Positions 31,083 through 41,333 of a DNA stretch of 48,251 bases are shown piece by piece; position 1 is the first letter of the stretch; every line of letters begins with the position of its first letter. The notes beneath the pieces were generated by a model. It was given only the letters and a program-made list of their open reading frames with translations, did not search any database and was not told where the DNA came from. Both the position numbers and the translations under genes were made by a program. Origin of the DNA: Russula earlei (Eukaryota > Basidiomycota > Agaricomycetes > Russulales > Russulaceae); assembly GCA_025769875.1 (NCBI GenBank), contig JAGFNK010000406.1, positions 1-48,251 on the forward strand. Direction: 5' to 3'.

Positions 31083-32877
31083 TGCGTAAAGCAAGCACGT
31101 AAAGAGTCGTGTGGCTTATTCATCAACCGTCCACCCTGTCCACTCCTACTCCAGGACAATGACAGGGTGTTCTTCCCTTCCCAGAGCTGCTCACCATACC
31201 TTACTCTACCCCTCCATTTCAACCCCCTAAACCCTCATGGGCTCAAAGCAACATGCTTCAAAACGCCGGCCTGCACCGACACGTACTACTGGCCAAAGGA
31301 AGGCTGCCCAAAAAAAAACTGGTGGAAATGAAAGTGACAGCTCAGGCACTCCCACTTGACTGAAGTGATCACAACCACGAGCTCAGGCTTCCAAGACATC
31401 CCTTCCTGCTATTGATGAGGATGGGGAGGAAGAGTCCTATGCCTATGTAAATGCAGAAGCCTGGGAACTCACTACAGCACAAACACACGGACCACAAGAC
31501 ATGCAAAATTGTCGCCCAGGCACACGGCCTCAATGTCGACTCACCCACACAGCTATATGGCTGGCCACAAATCACTTACAAGAGTACATATGTGCGTATT
31601 CCTTTCATGCCATCTCCTCTTTGTCCTCACATCATCATCATCGTCGCCGCCAGCATGCCACCCTTGCCCCCATCAACTGCTGCATGCCCTCATCCTCAAT
31701 GCCCCTGCCTTCACCATGCACCGACAAGTCCCAATGCACAGCCGAAGAGCCCCGTACCATGCCGCCATCTTCATTGCCATCGGACGGTGTTGCTACTGTA
31801 CATTTCAGTATGCTTTTCTCCCCTTTTTTACTAGACTCTCACTTTGTTAGTCAGAGATCTGCACGCCGCCTATGTGTCCATTTCCCAGCCTGCTGCCGTC
31901 TTCCCTCTCCCTTTCTACTTCCACGCCCCCTCACTCCTCTACCTTGCATCTGCCATCCAAGTTCTCCAATCGTCCCACCCACAATTGCGTTTGGCAGCGC
32001 CATCAGCGCCCAAGCGACCACCCACCAGCACTCTCCCTATCCCCCCCTCCAGCCTCTCCTTTGCATCATCTCCCCCTCCTCACGTCACGACTCGACCACA
32101 CCCCTTGTCACCACACCTGGCCTTGGCCATCCTTCACAAATCGCCACACACCACTACCACAGCTGCTGGAGACCACGACTTGATCATCACGTTGTCCAGC
32201 TTCGGTCCCCTTCTCACGTCTAGATTTCCTTTCATATGCCTGTCTTTTGTGCTTTCCCTGTCCCTTAGCCTTAGTTCCCACCTGTATCTGCTACCATGTT
32301 GAATAAAGTTGCCCTGTTGTTCCCTTATCATCTGTGTAAACCTGAGTGCAGTCAAATGAACAAACGTGTTCTCGTGTTCCCGCTAGGTGCTCCTCCTCTT
32401 TGGAGCTTCAGTCTTATGAAGTCATTCTGCATTCTTGGACACACTTCACTGCCCCATGGGCTCAGGTGTGCACTTCCTGGGGGGGCTCCTTCCCGGCACA
32501 CGACTGTGCTACTGTCACATGATATGAGGGAAATGACGTTGCACACCACAATGCTTGAGTCAAAAACACTATGGGGCTGCCTCAAGACAGCCCATGGGTA
32601 CAACATGAGGGAAACATAATAGATATAGACTGTGATTTTGAGTTGTAATTCATCTAATACACATGTGGAGGTGGCTTGAGTCCAGCTCCACCAATTCTCA
32701 CTCAAATCTCATGAAAACAATGGGGCTGCCTAGCCCTCATTCAGGCGATTTAGGGACAATAAGTTTCATGTGAATTGAAGCTGTTTTGAGGGAGATATTT
32801 GCCCCGCACATTTGAGAGGGTTTTCTGCACCGATTTGGGTGGAATTCAAACTCCGCCAAGTGCGCTGAAAACGGCAA
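31083..32877 (-). repeat. Right inverted arm of the type A Tc1-like element, complete
   Basis: Complete arm of about 1.8 kb ending in TTGCCGTTTTCAGCGCAC when read inward from the right. It mirrors 28194-29612 and continues outward into the ~350-bp outer segment shared by all members. Long plus-strand frames (for example 31501-32223) are His/Ser/Pro-rich and mirror frames on the other strand of the left arm. Confidence 0.88.
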
Positions 32878-32879
32878 TA

Positions 32880-33325
32880 ATCAAAGGTCTACAGGACTGG
32901 AACCTTGAAGATGGACTAATATTATTCAAAGGAAAAGTCTACATTCCAAACAATGACACCCTACAAAAGAAGATTCTAAAACTACACCACAACTCCCTTG
33001 CCACAGGACACCCTGGCCAGTGGAAAACTTACAAACTAATCATCCAAAACTATTGGTGGCAAGGAATGCTAACCTATGTCAAATGTTATGTAGATGGATG
33101 TGCAATTTGACAAAGCAAAAAAACTGTCCAAAGACAGAAACACCCCTTGTACCAATTACACCAGCCAGAGATGTATGGAAAAGCATTAGTATGGACTTTA
33201 TCACGGACCTACCAATTTCACAAGGCTTCGACAGCCTCCTAGTCATGGTAGATTGATTCAGCAAAGTGATAATCATTACCCCTTGCCACAAAACAATCAC
33301 AGCAGAAGAAACAGCAACACTAATC
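32880..33325 (+). pseudogene. Integrase fragment of a G3-family gypsy element
   Basis: The frame GLQDWNLEDGLILFKGK and the following HPGQWK..YWW..DGCAI and SMDFITDLPISQGFDSLL match the start of the G3 integrase at 46695-47130. A TGA replaces the second zinc-finger Cys codon (TGC in G3) near 33107-33109, and another stop lies near 33253. Both ends are cut by other elements. Confidence 0.9.
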
Positions 33326-33348
33326 TGTTAAGGCTCCAAAGTGCCTTA
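33326..33348 (-). repeat. 23-bp scrap of a G1 LTR end, reverse orientation
   Basis: TGTTAAGGCTCCAAAGTGCC plus TTA is the exact reverse complement of the last 23 bases of the G1 LTR (1256-1278). The type B element begins directly after it at a TA. Confidence 0.8.
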
Positions 33349-33920
33349 TTGCCGTTTTCAGCGCACTTGGCGGAGTTTGAATTCCACCCAAATCAGCACA
33401 GAAAACCCTCTCAAACATGCTAGGCAAATATCTCCCTCAAAACAGCTTCAATTCACATGAAACTTATTGTCCCTAAATCGCCTGAATGAGGGCTAGGCAG
33501 CCCCATTGTTTTCATGAGATTTGAGTGAGAATTGGTGGAGCTGGACTCAAGCCACCTCCACATGTGTATTAGATGAATTACAACTCAAAATCATGGTCTA
33601 TATCTATTATTTTTCCCTCATGTTGTACCCATGGGCTGTCTTGAGGCAGCCCCATAGTGTTTTTGACTCAAGTGTTGTGGTGTGCAACATTGTTCTCAGT
33701 GTGATCGGAGTGACGGCCAGCCACTCATTGCCCCTCTCACCTCTCCATTCTGACCATCCTTTGCCCTCATTCCCACCACACCCGCTGTCTCAGCCACATC
33801 AGTCGCACCGCTCCCTTCCAACTTGCATTTGACCCTCCACACCCACAGTCACAGCCATGCCAGTCACACTGCCTGTGTCGACCTGCCATCTGTCTTCACC
33901 ATGCACCGCACTCCTTCAGC

Positions 33921-34673
33921 ATGCTGACTCAGTTAGAATACCTCAAGCTCAAGTGGGATCTGGAGGACCTTATCGCCTCCTCATCAAGACTCGACATGTG
34001 TGACTGGGAAGACATAGACGAATACTACCAGAGTTTCAGGGCAATCTGCGGTCCCCTCGTCCATGCATGCCGCCTGTGCTATGAAGATTGTGACGAGTCA
34101 TTCTGGCTCGGACTCCACCCAGACGACTGCCGGATGGTCTCCCAACATCTTGGCCCCTGGTGCCTGAACAAACAGCAGAGGCACTTTGTCAATTTCCAAG
34201 AAGTATTCGACACACTAGTCAAGATATTCTCTCAGCGTCCCTGTGACATTCAGTGGGAATGCCAACTCTGCTCTGCAGACGAAGACGAAGACGACTACAC
34301 ATACCCTGCACCCATGCCCGCTCCAGCCTCCGTCCCTACATCATGCACCATTGCCTCCACCTCGCCTGCCTTGCCCATCTTCCCTGCGGTTCCCACCTCG
34401 TCCACCATTCCCGTCACCTCGTTCACCGCCGCCATCCTCGACTCGCCAGCCATCATCGCCTCGGCTCCACCTGCCCTCGCCGTCCCAGCATCGCCCGCAT
34501 TCACCATCATCGCCACCTTGTCTGTCCCTGCTGCCATAGCCTCAGCCGTGACATCACCTATCGCCACTGTCCCCGTCTTTGCCCAACCAGCTCCTGCGCC
34601 CTCAGTGTCTGTCGCCTGCTATGGCCACTGTCTCAGCTCCATGCACAACCACCATCTCAACCTCGCCCACTGA
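33921..34673 (+). CDS. Gag-like (capsid-like) domain protein with Pro/Ala/Ser tail
   Basis: This is an ATG frame of 250 residues. Residues 1-115 are acidic and helical with several Cys and Trp (DEYYQSFRAICGPLV, ESFWLGLHPDDC). This pattern resembles the Gag-like domains of fungal retroelements, but no zinc knuckle follows. The rest is a repetitive Pro/Ala/Ser/Thr-rich tail that stays in one frame to about 34610. It could be a captured or domesticated retroelement fragment, or an exon of a longer gene whose remainder lies at 35500-36500. I do not recognise an enzyme. Coding status is likely for the first half and uncertain for the tail. Confidence 0.45.
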   Translation: MLTQLEYLKLKWDLEDLIASSSRLDMCDWEDIDEYYQSFRAICGPLVHACRLCYEDCDESFWLGLHPDDCRMVSQHLGPWCLNKQQRHFVNFQEVFDTLVKIFSQRPCDIQWECQLCSADEDEDDYTYPAPMPAPASVPTSCTIASTSPALPIFPAVPTSSTIPVTSFTAAILDSPAIIASAPPALAVPASPAFTIIATLSVPAAIASAVTSPIATVPVFAQPAPAPSVSVACYGHCLSSMHNHHLNLAH

Positions 34674-34799
34674 CGTTTTAGCGCCGCCCACCACTTCAGC
34701 CCTCGCAGCCTCGTCTGCCACCCCCACCTTCGTCTCATCCGCTCCCGTGCCCTCAGTTGTCTTGTTGCCCTCAGTCTTGTCTGTCGCCTCGTCCGTTGT

Positions 34800-35400
34800 A
34801 AGGAGGATTATGGCTGGCCATGAAATCACGTGCGGAAACGCGACGCGACACGACGTGACGCCTATCCTCTCCCTTGCCTCAGCTCGCTTTCATCCCTTGC
34901 CAACAGCTGCACACACACATGCACGCACCCGCGACCTCTCTTGTGCCCAACTTCAAGCCCTTTCTACCAACCACGCGTATTCCAAACGCTCACAAGACAC
35001 GATTGCGTGCCAGGCTGTCCGCCACCGACCGCATTGCAGCCCTTGCCACCGACCACGCACCGACCTCACGAGCACGCCTACCACCTCACACCCGACGTCA
35101 AGACCCGGACGACCACATCGCCCACCCATCGCCATACGCGCACGCACCCCACGCTCCGGCACACGCGACGCGTTTCCGCGTCGAGCCTTTCACGATCGCC
35201 TAGACCGCCTCGCCCGGTCTCAATTGCCTTTCAAGACTCTACTTCCTTTCATCATCTCATTTCCTTTCATTACATGCCCCCTCTTACTACTCCCCTTCTT
35301 GTATATAAAACACCTAGCTACCTTGTAGTAAAAAAAAGGAAGTCCAGTGGAATCAGAATCTTTTCCCCCTCATCTGTCCACCTCTGCCTGAACCAGAACG
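34800..35400 (+). repeat. Probable LTR-like relic with TATA module inside the type B element
   Basis: TATATAAAACACCTAGCTAC at 35302-35321, the A-run after it and the CT-rich sequence before it resemble the copia LTR at 11700-11770. It seems to interrupt the Pro/Ala/Ser-rich sequence. Ends are not resolved. Confidence 0.4.
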
Positions 35401-36560
35401 ACTGCGCGCGACCACTTGTTCCTCCTCTCCCCCCCTCCTCTACTCTTTCTGCTTGGACCGGTCAGCCTTACGATCTCACTCGCACGTCACCGGACGCGCT
35501 ACACCGTTGCCACAGTAGCCTCAGTTGTGCCAGCCGCCGACTTCGCATCAGTCTCCGTCGTAGCCTCGCCTGTACTGGTCAGTTCAGCCCAGTCCGCCGA
35601 CTTCGCATCAGTCTCTGTCGTAGCCTCGCCCGTACTGGTCAGTTCAGCCCAGTCCATCATAGCACCAGCATCGCCAGCCGCCGCCGTCTCCACCCTGCCC
35701 TCAGCCTCAGCCTTCTCAGTCTCAGCCACCACCACCACGCCCCTAGTTTTGCCAGCCGTCTCTGTTGCCCCAGCTTCAGATCAGTCAACCGCCGCCACCG
35801 CGCTCTTAGCCTTGCCAGCCACCTTAGTCTCGTCAGCCGCCGCCGTAGCCTCAGCCTCAGCCACCGACGTCTTAGCGCCACACGCCACCGCCTCCACCAC
35901 CGTCTCACAAGCCACTGCCACCACGCCCTTGTCAGCCACAGCCGCCGTCGCCCCTGTGTCGCCCTCAGTCGTCACCTCCGCCCGTCCGCCTCCACCGTCA
36001 CACCAGCTCAGTCCACTGCCACCTTCTCAGTCTCAGCCTCAGTCTTCTCAGTCTCAGCCGCCGCTTTAGTAGTTTCGCGCGACACCAGCACCGCCGCACC
36101 GTCGCAACCCCTCGCCACCAGCACCACCCCAGAAGACCAAGAAGGCCTTGGCCACAAACTTAGCCACAACACGCCACAACAGGAGCAGAAGCCGCTGCCA
36201 ACGCCAACAGCACACCGCACACCGCCTCCCACATCGCCTCCCCATCCATTCATGCGCTCTCACCCACGTCTGCTGCCGACACCTGCAGTGGAGACGACCC
36301 CACCACTGCCGCCGCAAGACGACAGATCCCACCCCCACGCAAGCCACCCCACGCATCCTCTTTCTCGAGTCCTCGCCACCTACGTCTCTATCTACGAACT
36401 CACGCTCACCGCCTACGCCTTCGCTCCTCATCCATGCCTGCTGCCACCACCTGCAATGGAGACGACTCCTGTATATAAAAACACCCTAGCTACTCTGTAG
36501 TAGAAAGAGTTCAGAATAGGACCCCTCTTTGCAACCCACTCCTCTCTGTCTGTGAAAAAC
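35401..36560 (+). other. Ala/Ser/Pro/Val-rich coding-like sequence of the type B element
   Basis: Codon-like, low-complexity sequence that can be read in more than one frame. A 60-bp unit is tandemly repeated (35536-35655), and its frame gives a 20-residue repeat rich in Ala, Ser and Val. The frame that carries STTPEDQEGLGHKLS is open to 36500 and is also open in the duplicate at 38737-39360, so it is the best candidate. TATATAAAA at 36472-36480 closes the segment. Confidence 0.35.
35536..35655 (+). repeat. Tandem repeat, two 60-bp units
   Basis: Unit 1 is 35536-35595 and unit 2 is 35596-35655. They are nearly identical, with two C/T differences seen. Confidence 0.9.
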
Positions 36561-36986
36561 AAGAAGGATGGTCAGAATTGAGAGGCGAGAGGGGTGATGA
36601 GTGGCTGGCCACGACTCCAATTGCACTGGAAATAATGTTGCACACCACAACACTTGAGTCAAAAACACTATGGGGCTGCCTCAAGACAGCCCATGGGTAC
36701 AACATGAGGGAAAAATAATAGATATAGACCATGATTTTGAGTTGTAATTCATCTAATACACATGTGGAGGTGGCTTGAGTCCAGCTCCACCAATTCTCAC
36801 TCAAATCTCATGAAACAATGGGGCTGCCTAGCCCTCATTCAGGCGATTCAGGGACAATAAATTTCATATGAATTGAAGCTGTTTTGAGGGAGATATTCAT
36901 CCCGCATGTTTGAGGGGGTTTCTGCACTGATTTGGGTGGAATTCAAACTCCACCAAGTGCACTGAAAACAGCAATTTTTTTAAAAA

Positions 36987-39472
36987 TTGCCGTTTTCAGC
37001 GCACTTGGTGGAGCTTGAATTCCACCCAAATCAGTGCAGAAAACCCTCTCAAACGTGCGGGGCGAATATCTCCCTCAAAACAGCTTCAATTCACATAAAA
37101 CTTACTGTCCCTGAATCGCCTCAATGAGGGCTAGGCAGCCCCATTGTTTTCATGAGATTTGAGTGAGAATTGGTGGAGCTGGACTCAAGCCACCTCCACA
37201 TGTGTATTAGATGAATTACAACTCAAAATCACGGTCTATATCTATTATTTTTCCCTCATGTTGTACCCATGGGCTGTCTTGAGGCAGCCCCATAGTGTTT
37301 TTGACTCAAGCGTTGTGGTGTGCAACGTCATTTCCCTCATATTGTGTGACAGTAGCACGGTTGTGTGCCACGAAGGAGCCCCCCCAGGAAGTGCACACCT
37401 GAGCCCATGGGGCGGTGAAGTGTGTCCAAGAATGCAGAATGACTTCATAAGACTGAAGCTCCAAAGAGGAGGAGCACCTAGTGGGAATGCAAGAACGCGT
37501 TCGTTCATTTGACTGCACTCAGGTTCACACAGATGATAAGGGAACAACAGGGCAACTTTATTCAACATGGTAGCAGATACAGGTTAGAACTAAGGCTAAG
37601 GGACAGGAAAAGCACAAAAGACAGGCGTATGAAAGGAAATCTAGATGTGAGAAGGGGACCGAAGCTGGACGACACGAGGTATCGAGTCGTGGTCTCCAGC
37701 GGCTGTGGTAGTGGCGTGTGGCGATTTGTGAAGGATGGCCGAGGCCAGGTGTGGTGATGAGGGGTGTGGTTGAGTCGCGATGCAAGGAGGGGGAGACGAT
37801 GCAAAGGAGAGGCTGGAGGGGGGATAGGGAGAGTGCTGGTGGATGGTCGCTTGGGCGCTGATGGCACTGCCGAACGCGATTGCGGGTGGGATGATTGGAG
37901 AACTTGGATGGCAGATGTGAGGTAGAGGAGCGAGGGGGCGTGGAAGTAGAAAGGGAGAGGGAAGACAGCGGCAGGCTGGGAAATGGACGCATAGGTGGCG
38001 TGCAGATCTCTGACTAACAAAATGAGAGTCTAGTAAAAAAGAGGAGAAAAGCATACCAAAATGTACAGTAGCAACACCATCTGATGGCAACGAAGACGGC
38101 GGCATGGTACAGGGCTCTTTGGCTGTGCATTGGGACTCGTCAGTGCATGGTGAAGGCGGGGGCATTGAGGGCGAGGGCGTGTGGTGGTTGATGGGGGTGA
38201 GGGTGGCATGCTGGCGGCGACAATGATGATGATGTGAGGACGAAGAGGAGATGGCACGAAAGGAATACGCACATATGTACTCTTGTAAGCGATTCGCAAC
38301 CAGCCATATAGCTGTGTGGGTGAGTCGACATTGAGGCCGTGTGCCTTTGCGACAATTTTGCATGTCTTGTGGTCCGTGCGTTTGTGCTGTAGTGAGTTCC
38401 CAGGCTTCTGCATTTACATAGGCATAGGACTCTTCCTCCCCATCCTCATCAATAGCAGGAAGGGATGTCTTGGAAGCCTGAGCTCGTGGTTGTGATCACT
38501 TCGGTCAAGTGGGAGTGCCTGAGCTGTCACTTTCATTTCCACCAGTTTTTTTTTGGGCAGCCTTCCTTTGGCCAGTAGTACGTGTCGGTGCAGGCCGGCG
38601 TTTTGAAGCACGTTGCTTCAAGCCCATGAGGGTTTAGGGGGTTGAAATGGAGGGGTAGAGCAAGGTATGGTGAGCAGCTCTGGGAAGGGAAGAACGCCCT
38701 GTCGTTGTCCTGGAGTAGGAGTGGACAGGTGGACGGTTGATGAATAAGCCACATGACTCTTTACGCACTGTCTCGTCCATCGCCTCGTTCATCGCCACAG
38801 TAGCCTCAGTCGTCGCCTCCACCCCATCCGCCTCCACCGTCGCACCAGCTCAGTCCACCACCACCTTCTCAGTCTCAGCCTCAGTCTTCTCAGTCACAGC
38901 CGCCGCTTTAGTAGTTTCGCACGACACCAGCACCGCCGCACCGCCACAACCCCTCGCCACCAGCACCACCCCAGAAGACCAAGAAGGCCTCGGCCACAAA
39001 CTTAGCCACGACATGCCACAACAGGAGCAGAAGCCGCCGCCACAGGAGAAGCAGTCGCCGACGCCAACAGCACACCGCACGCTGCCTCCCACATCGCCTC
39101 CCCATCCGTTCATGCGCTCTCGCCCATGTCTGCTGCCGACACCTGCAGTGGAGACGACCCTGCCACCACCGCCGCAAGACGACAGATCCCACCCCCACGC
39201 AAGCCACCCCACGCATCCTCTTTCTCGAGTCCTCACCACCTACGTCTCTATCTACGAACTCATGCTCACCACCTACGCCTTCGCTCCTCGTCCACACCTG
39301 CTGCCACCACCTGCAATGGAGACGACTCCTGTATATAAAAACACCCTAGCTACTCTGTAGTAGAAAGAGTTCAGAATAGGACCCCTCTTTGCAACCCACT
39401 CCTCTCTGTCTGTGAAAAACAAGAAGGATGGTCAGAATTGAGAGGTGAGAGTGGCTGGCTGCTGTTACGAAC
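36987..39472. mobile_element. Hybrid element: type A left arm joined to type B right interior, truncated
   Basis: From the terminus TTGCCGTTTTCAGCGCAC (36987) to about 38768 it follows the full type A arm. From about 38850 it follows the type B interior 35985-36600 in direct orientation. It stops at 39472 inside what would be the right arm, where the G3 LTR begins. No transposase is present. The junction lies near 38770. Confidence 0.75.
38850..39470 (+). repeat. Direct duplicate of 35985-36600
   Basis: About 615 bases are shared, including the frame with STTPEDQEGLGHKLS and TATATAAAA at 39332-39340. One in-frame insertion (encoding PPQEKQS-like residues) distinguishes this copy. Confidence 0.88.
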
Positions 39473-40292
39473 CAAGGCCAAGTCCTGGCCGAAGATTGTC
39501 CTATTTTACTCAAAGAAGAACCTCTCTCACTTTGCATTGCCGACTCCCTTCCATTTTCTGGGCTATCCCCCCTGCGGTACAAGATATTACTATTGCAAAA
39601 GGCACTATAACACGACCAGGCACCAGTTTCCTAATCGGGTAATCATCGCGTGGCAGCCACATGGCCACTCAGCCACCATGGACCCGAAACAGCGGCACAA
39701 ACTCTTAGAAACTGTTGCATAAATCATCTGATGTCATCAAGGCTCCAATGACATCATGGCTGACTGAGCAACTCCACAGTGACCTCATAGGCTCACTAAG
39801 CGCTCCACAGTGACATCATAATGATGTCATCGCTCCACAATGATCAGTAATGCGCTCAGTAAGCCTGAAAGTTGACACAAGCAAGTTTATGCCTCTGTAG
39901 TCCTATTGGATGGTATCAAAGAGTCTAGAATAGTCCCAGTGCTTTGTAATCGACCCTGTATACTGTATATAAGCCCCAATGAAGCATGGCAGTCGTCAGA
40001 CTGTCCATTTGTGATACTCTCCACTTCCTGGGTACTCCCCTGCGACTGCTCAGTCTAAAGCCTTCCCTCGTCTTCAAGGTACTCTTCAACGACCGCCTTG
40101 TTTAAAGCCCCTCGCTGCACTGGCCTCTACTCTTCGCCTCTGCCTCTTGCAACACATACCAGTCCCCATCTGGTATCTTCTAGTCGTTTGGCTCGTCCTC
40201 CTGTTCAACGCCGTTTACGCCGCGTACCATCTGTTCCGACCCCTGCCCACCTGCTCCTGAGTCCTTAGTGATCAGCAGTACGTGTCTTGACA
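39473..40292 (+). repeat. 5' LTR of G3
   Basis: It begins TGTTACGAACC. The end is placed at TTGACA (40292), because a primer-site-like sequence follows two bases later; the 3' LTR needed for confirmation is outside the window. TATATAAG is at 39966-39973. Flanking bases GCTGC (39468-39472) are the presumed left target duplication. Confidence 0.65.
39966..40007 (+). promoter_or_regulatory. TATA box and predicted transcript 5' end of G3
   Basis: TATATAAG (39966-39973) lies 32 bases before AGACTGTCCA (39998-40007). That 10-mer is the exact reverse complement of 40295-40304. Confidence 0.55.
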
Positions 40293-40294
40293 TC

Positions 40295-40304
40295 TGGACA
40301 GTCT
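40295..40304 (+). promoter_or_regulatory. Putative primer binding site of G3
   Basis: TGGACAGTCT lies two bases after the inferred LTR end. It pairs with the predicted mRNA start (39998-40007), suggesting self-priming. The leading TGG also fits a tRNA CCA end, so tRNA priming is not excluded. Confidence 0.5.
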
Positions 40305-40338
40305 ATCATCATTCTTGTATTGACCAGCCAACGCTCAA

Positions 40339-41264
40339 GTGTCTACTCCCAACTCCCCCACTCTTGTCAATACCTCCCTGCGTCTCCCTTCTCCTCTCCA
40401 GCCCACTCCACGCACCGCTCTTCGCATCCTCACTGAAGACGTCGATCCGGTCGACACATCCTCACCCCTCAGCCTCTTGTACTCCCCAACGGCTCCCCCA
40501 TCGTCTCCCTACCACTGTCCAGCCTATCCCAGACAACTTTGTCCCTGTCGGCACTCCCCCTCCAGCGCAGAACGAGCAACAGCAAGCGGACCGTCCTCCC
40601 TTACCTGAAGGCTTCCTCGACCGTCCCCCCTGCACAGTATTTCGCTTCCATCCGCACCAGTACTTCGTCCTCCCTACCACCAATCGTCGCCAGGAGCAGT
40701 GGCGTCCCCTCCACGACTTGAATCACCAAGACTACCTTGGACGCATCCCTACCTCAGACCAGTTAGCTCGTCGCTGCATTCACAGACACCTTCACTACCG
40801 CCTTTCGTGCACGCATCGTCCACACTTTTGCGGTAGAACCCTCCAACACTGCCCTTGCCACCCAGTACAATCTCACCCCCTTCGGCATCTGCTCCAACGT
40901 CGGGATATACGCCCCGGACGCTGACTTTCCCCTCGGACGCATCGCTTACATTTTTAACACCTCGTTATTTAGGAAACTACTTACCTTGCCTGCTATTTAC
41001 CGCCCTGCTTACGAGGGCTCGTTTTGCTTATCTATCGTACACGACTTCTTGGACGGACGTCTCGCTTTCGCATACGGCTACTTACACTTCGAGGAGAACA
41101 GTAACCGCATGTCCCTACGTCACTATTCGACTTATACAGTCGACACCATCCGCTTTAACCCCCAGCTACTTCGCTTTTGCTTTACGCCTCGTATTCCCCT
41201 TAACCCTCTCGAGATAATTGAGAGGTACCAGCTCGAAACCATAGATCTTGCGCACGGTTCTTAA
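40339..41264 (+). pseudogene. G3 leader reading frame A, unknown protein in three frames
   Basis: Protein-like sequence runs from about 40339 to TAA at 41262-41264, but in three successive frames (changes near 40520 and 40775). It starts Ser/Thr/Pro-rich, then has PEGFLDRPPCTVFRFHPHQY. It ends in a compact Tyr/Phe/Leu-rich domain (GRIAYIFNTSLFRKLLTLPA, FDLAHGS-like end). The undivided product would be about 300 residues. I recognise no family. It lies between LTR and gag, where chromoviruses normally have only a short leader. Confidence 0.5.
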
Positions 41265-41333
41265 AAAGTAAGAACCACCCTTGTAACGCTTCAATAAAGA
41301 TCGAATAAAGATCCCTTTCTTGTTTTAACTAAA
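41265..41333 (+). terminator. Possible polyadenylation signals between G3 leader frames
   Basis: Two AATAAA hexamers occur at 41293-41298 and 41304-41309, 29 and 40 bases after the stop of frame A. GTAAGA at 41268 could instead be a splice donor. Either could yield a short transcript encoding only frame A (inference). Confidence 0.35.

Larger units (their letters stand above)
28194..32877 (+). mobile_element. Tc1-like DD34E transposon with very long inverted arms (type A)
   Basis: A transposase gene (29659-30826) lies between two long inverted copies: left 28194-29612 and right 31083-32877. The right arm ends GTGCGCTGAAAACGGCAA and is followed by TA (32878-32879), as expected for Tc1/mariner target duplication. 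The outer ~400 bases of the left arm are missing, because the 3' LTR of G1 copy 2 abuts it. A complete unit would be about 5.1 kb (inference). The same terminus is used by 10995-11350, 33349-36974 and 36987 onward. Confidence 0.88.
33349..36974. mobile_element. Type B non-autonomous element of the TTGCCG family
   Basis: Inverted arms of about 410 bp, 33349-33759 and 36566-36974, share the terminus and outer ~340 bases of the type A element but then differ. The left flank is TA (33347-33348). The right end abuts the next element with 12 bases of T/A between. The interior has no transposase. It holds a Gag-like frame, Pro/Ala/Ser-rich coding-like sequence and LTR-like promoter segments. It may be moved in trans by the type A transposase (inference). 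Confidence 0.78.

Noticed and set aside
31501..32223. Long plus-strand frame (240 codons) in the right arm of the Tc1-like element
   Set aside because: His/Ser/Pro-rich, mirrored by frames in the opposite arm, broken differently in each copy, and overlapping other equally open frames. Treated as a composition effect of CT-rich DNA.
34830..36500. 556-codon frame read as one Arg/Ser/His-rich protein
   Set aside because: It crosses the LTR-like relic and changes character several times, and another frame gives a more regular repeat. Only the last ~170 codons are supported by a second copy.
40295..40304. G3 primer site as an ordinary tRNA site
   Set aside because: Not fully rejected: TGG fits a tRNA end. 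The exact 10-base match to the predicted mRNA start is the more specific explanation.
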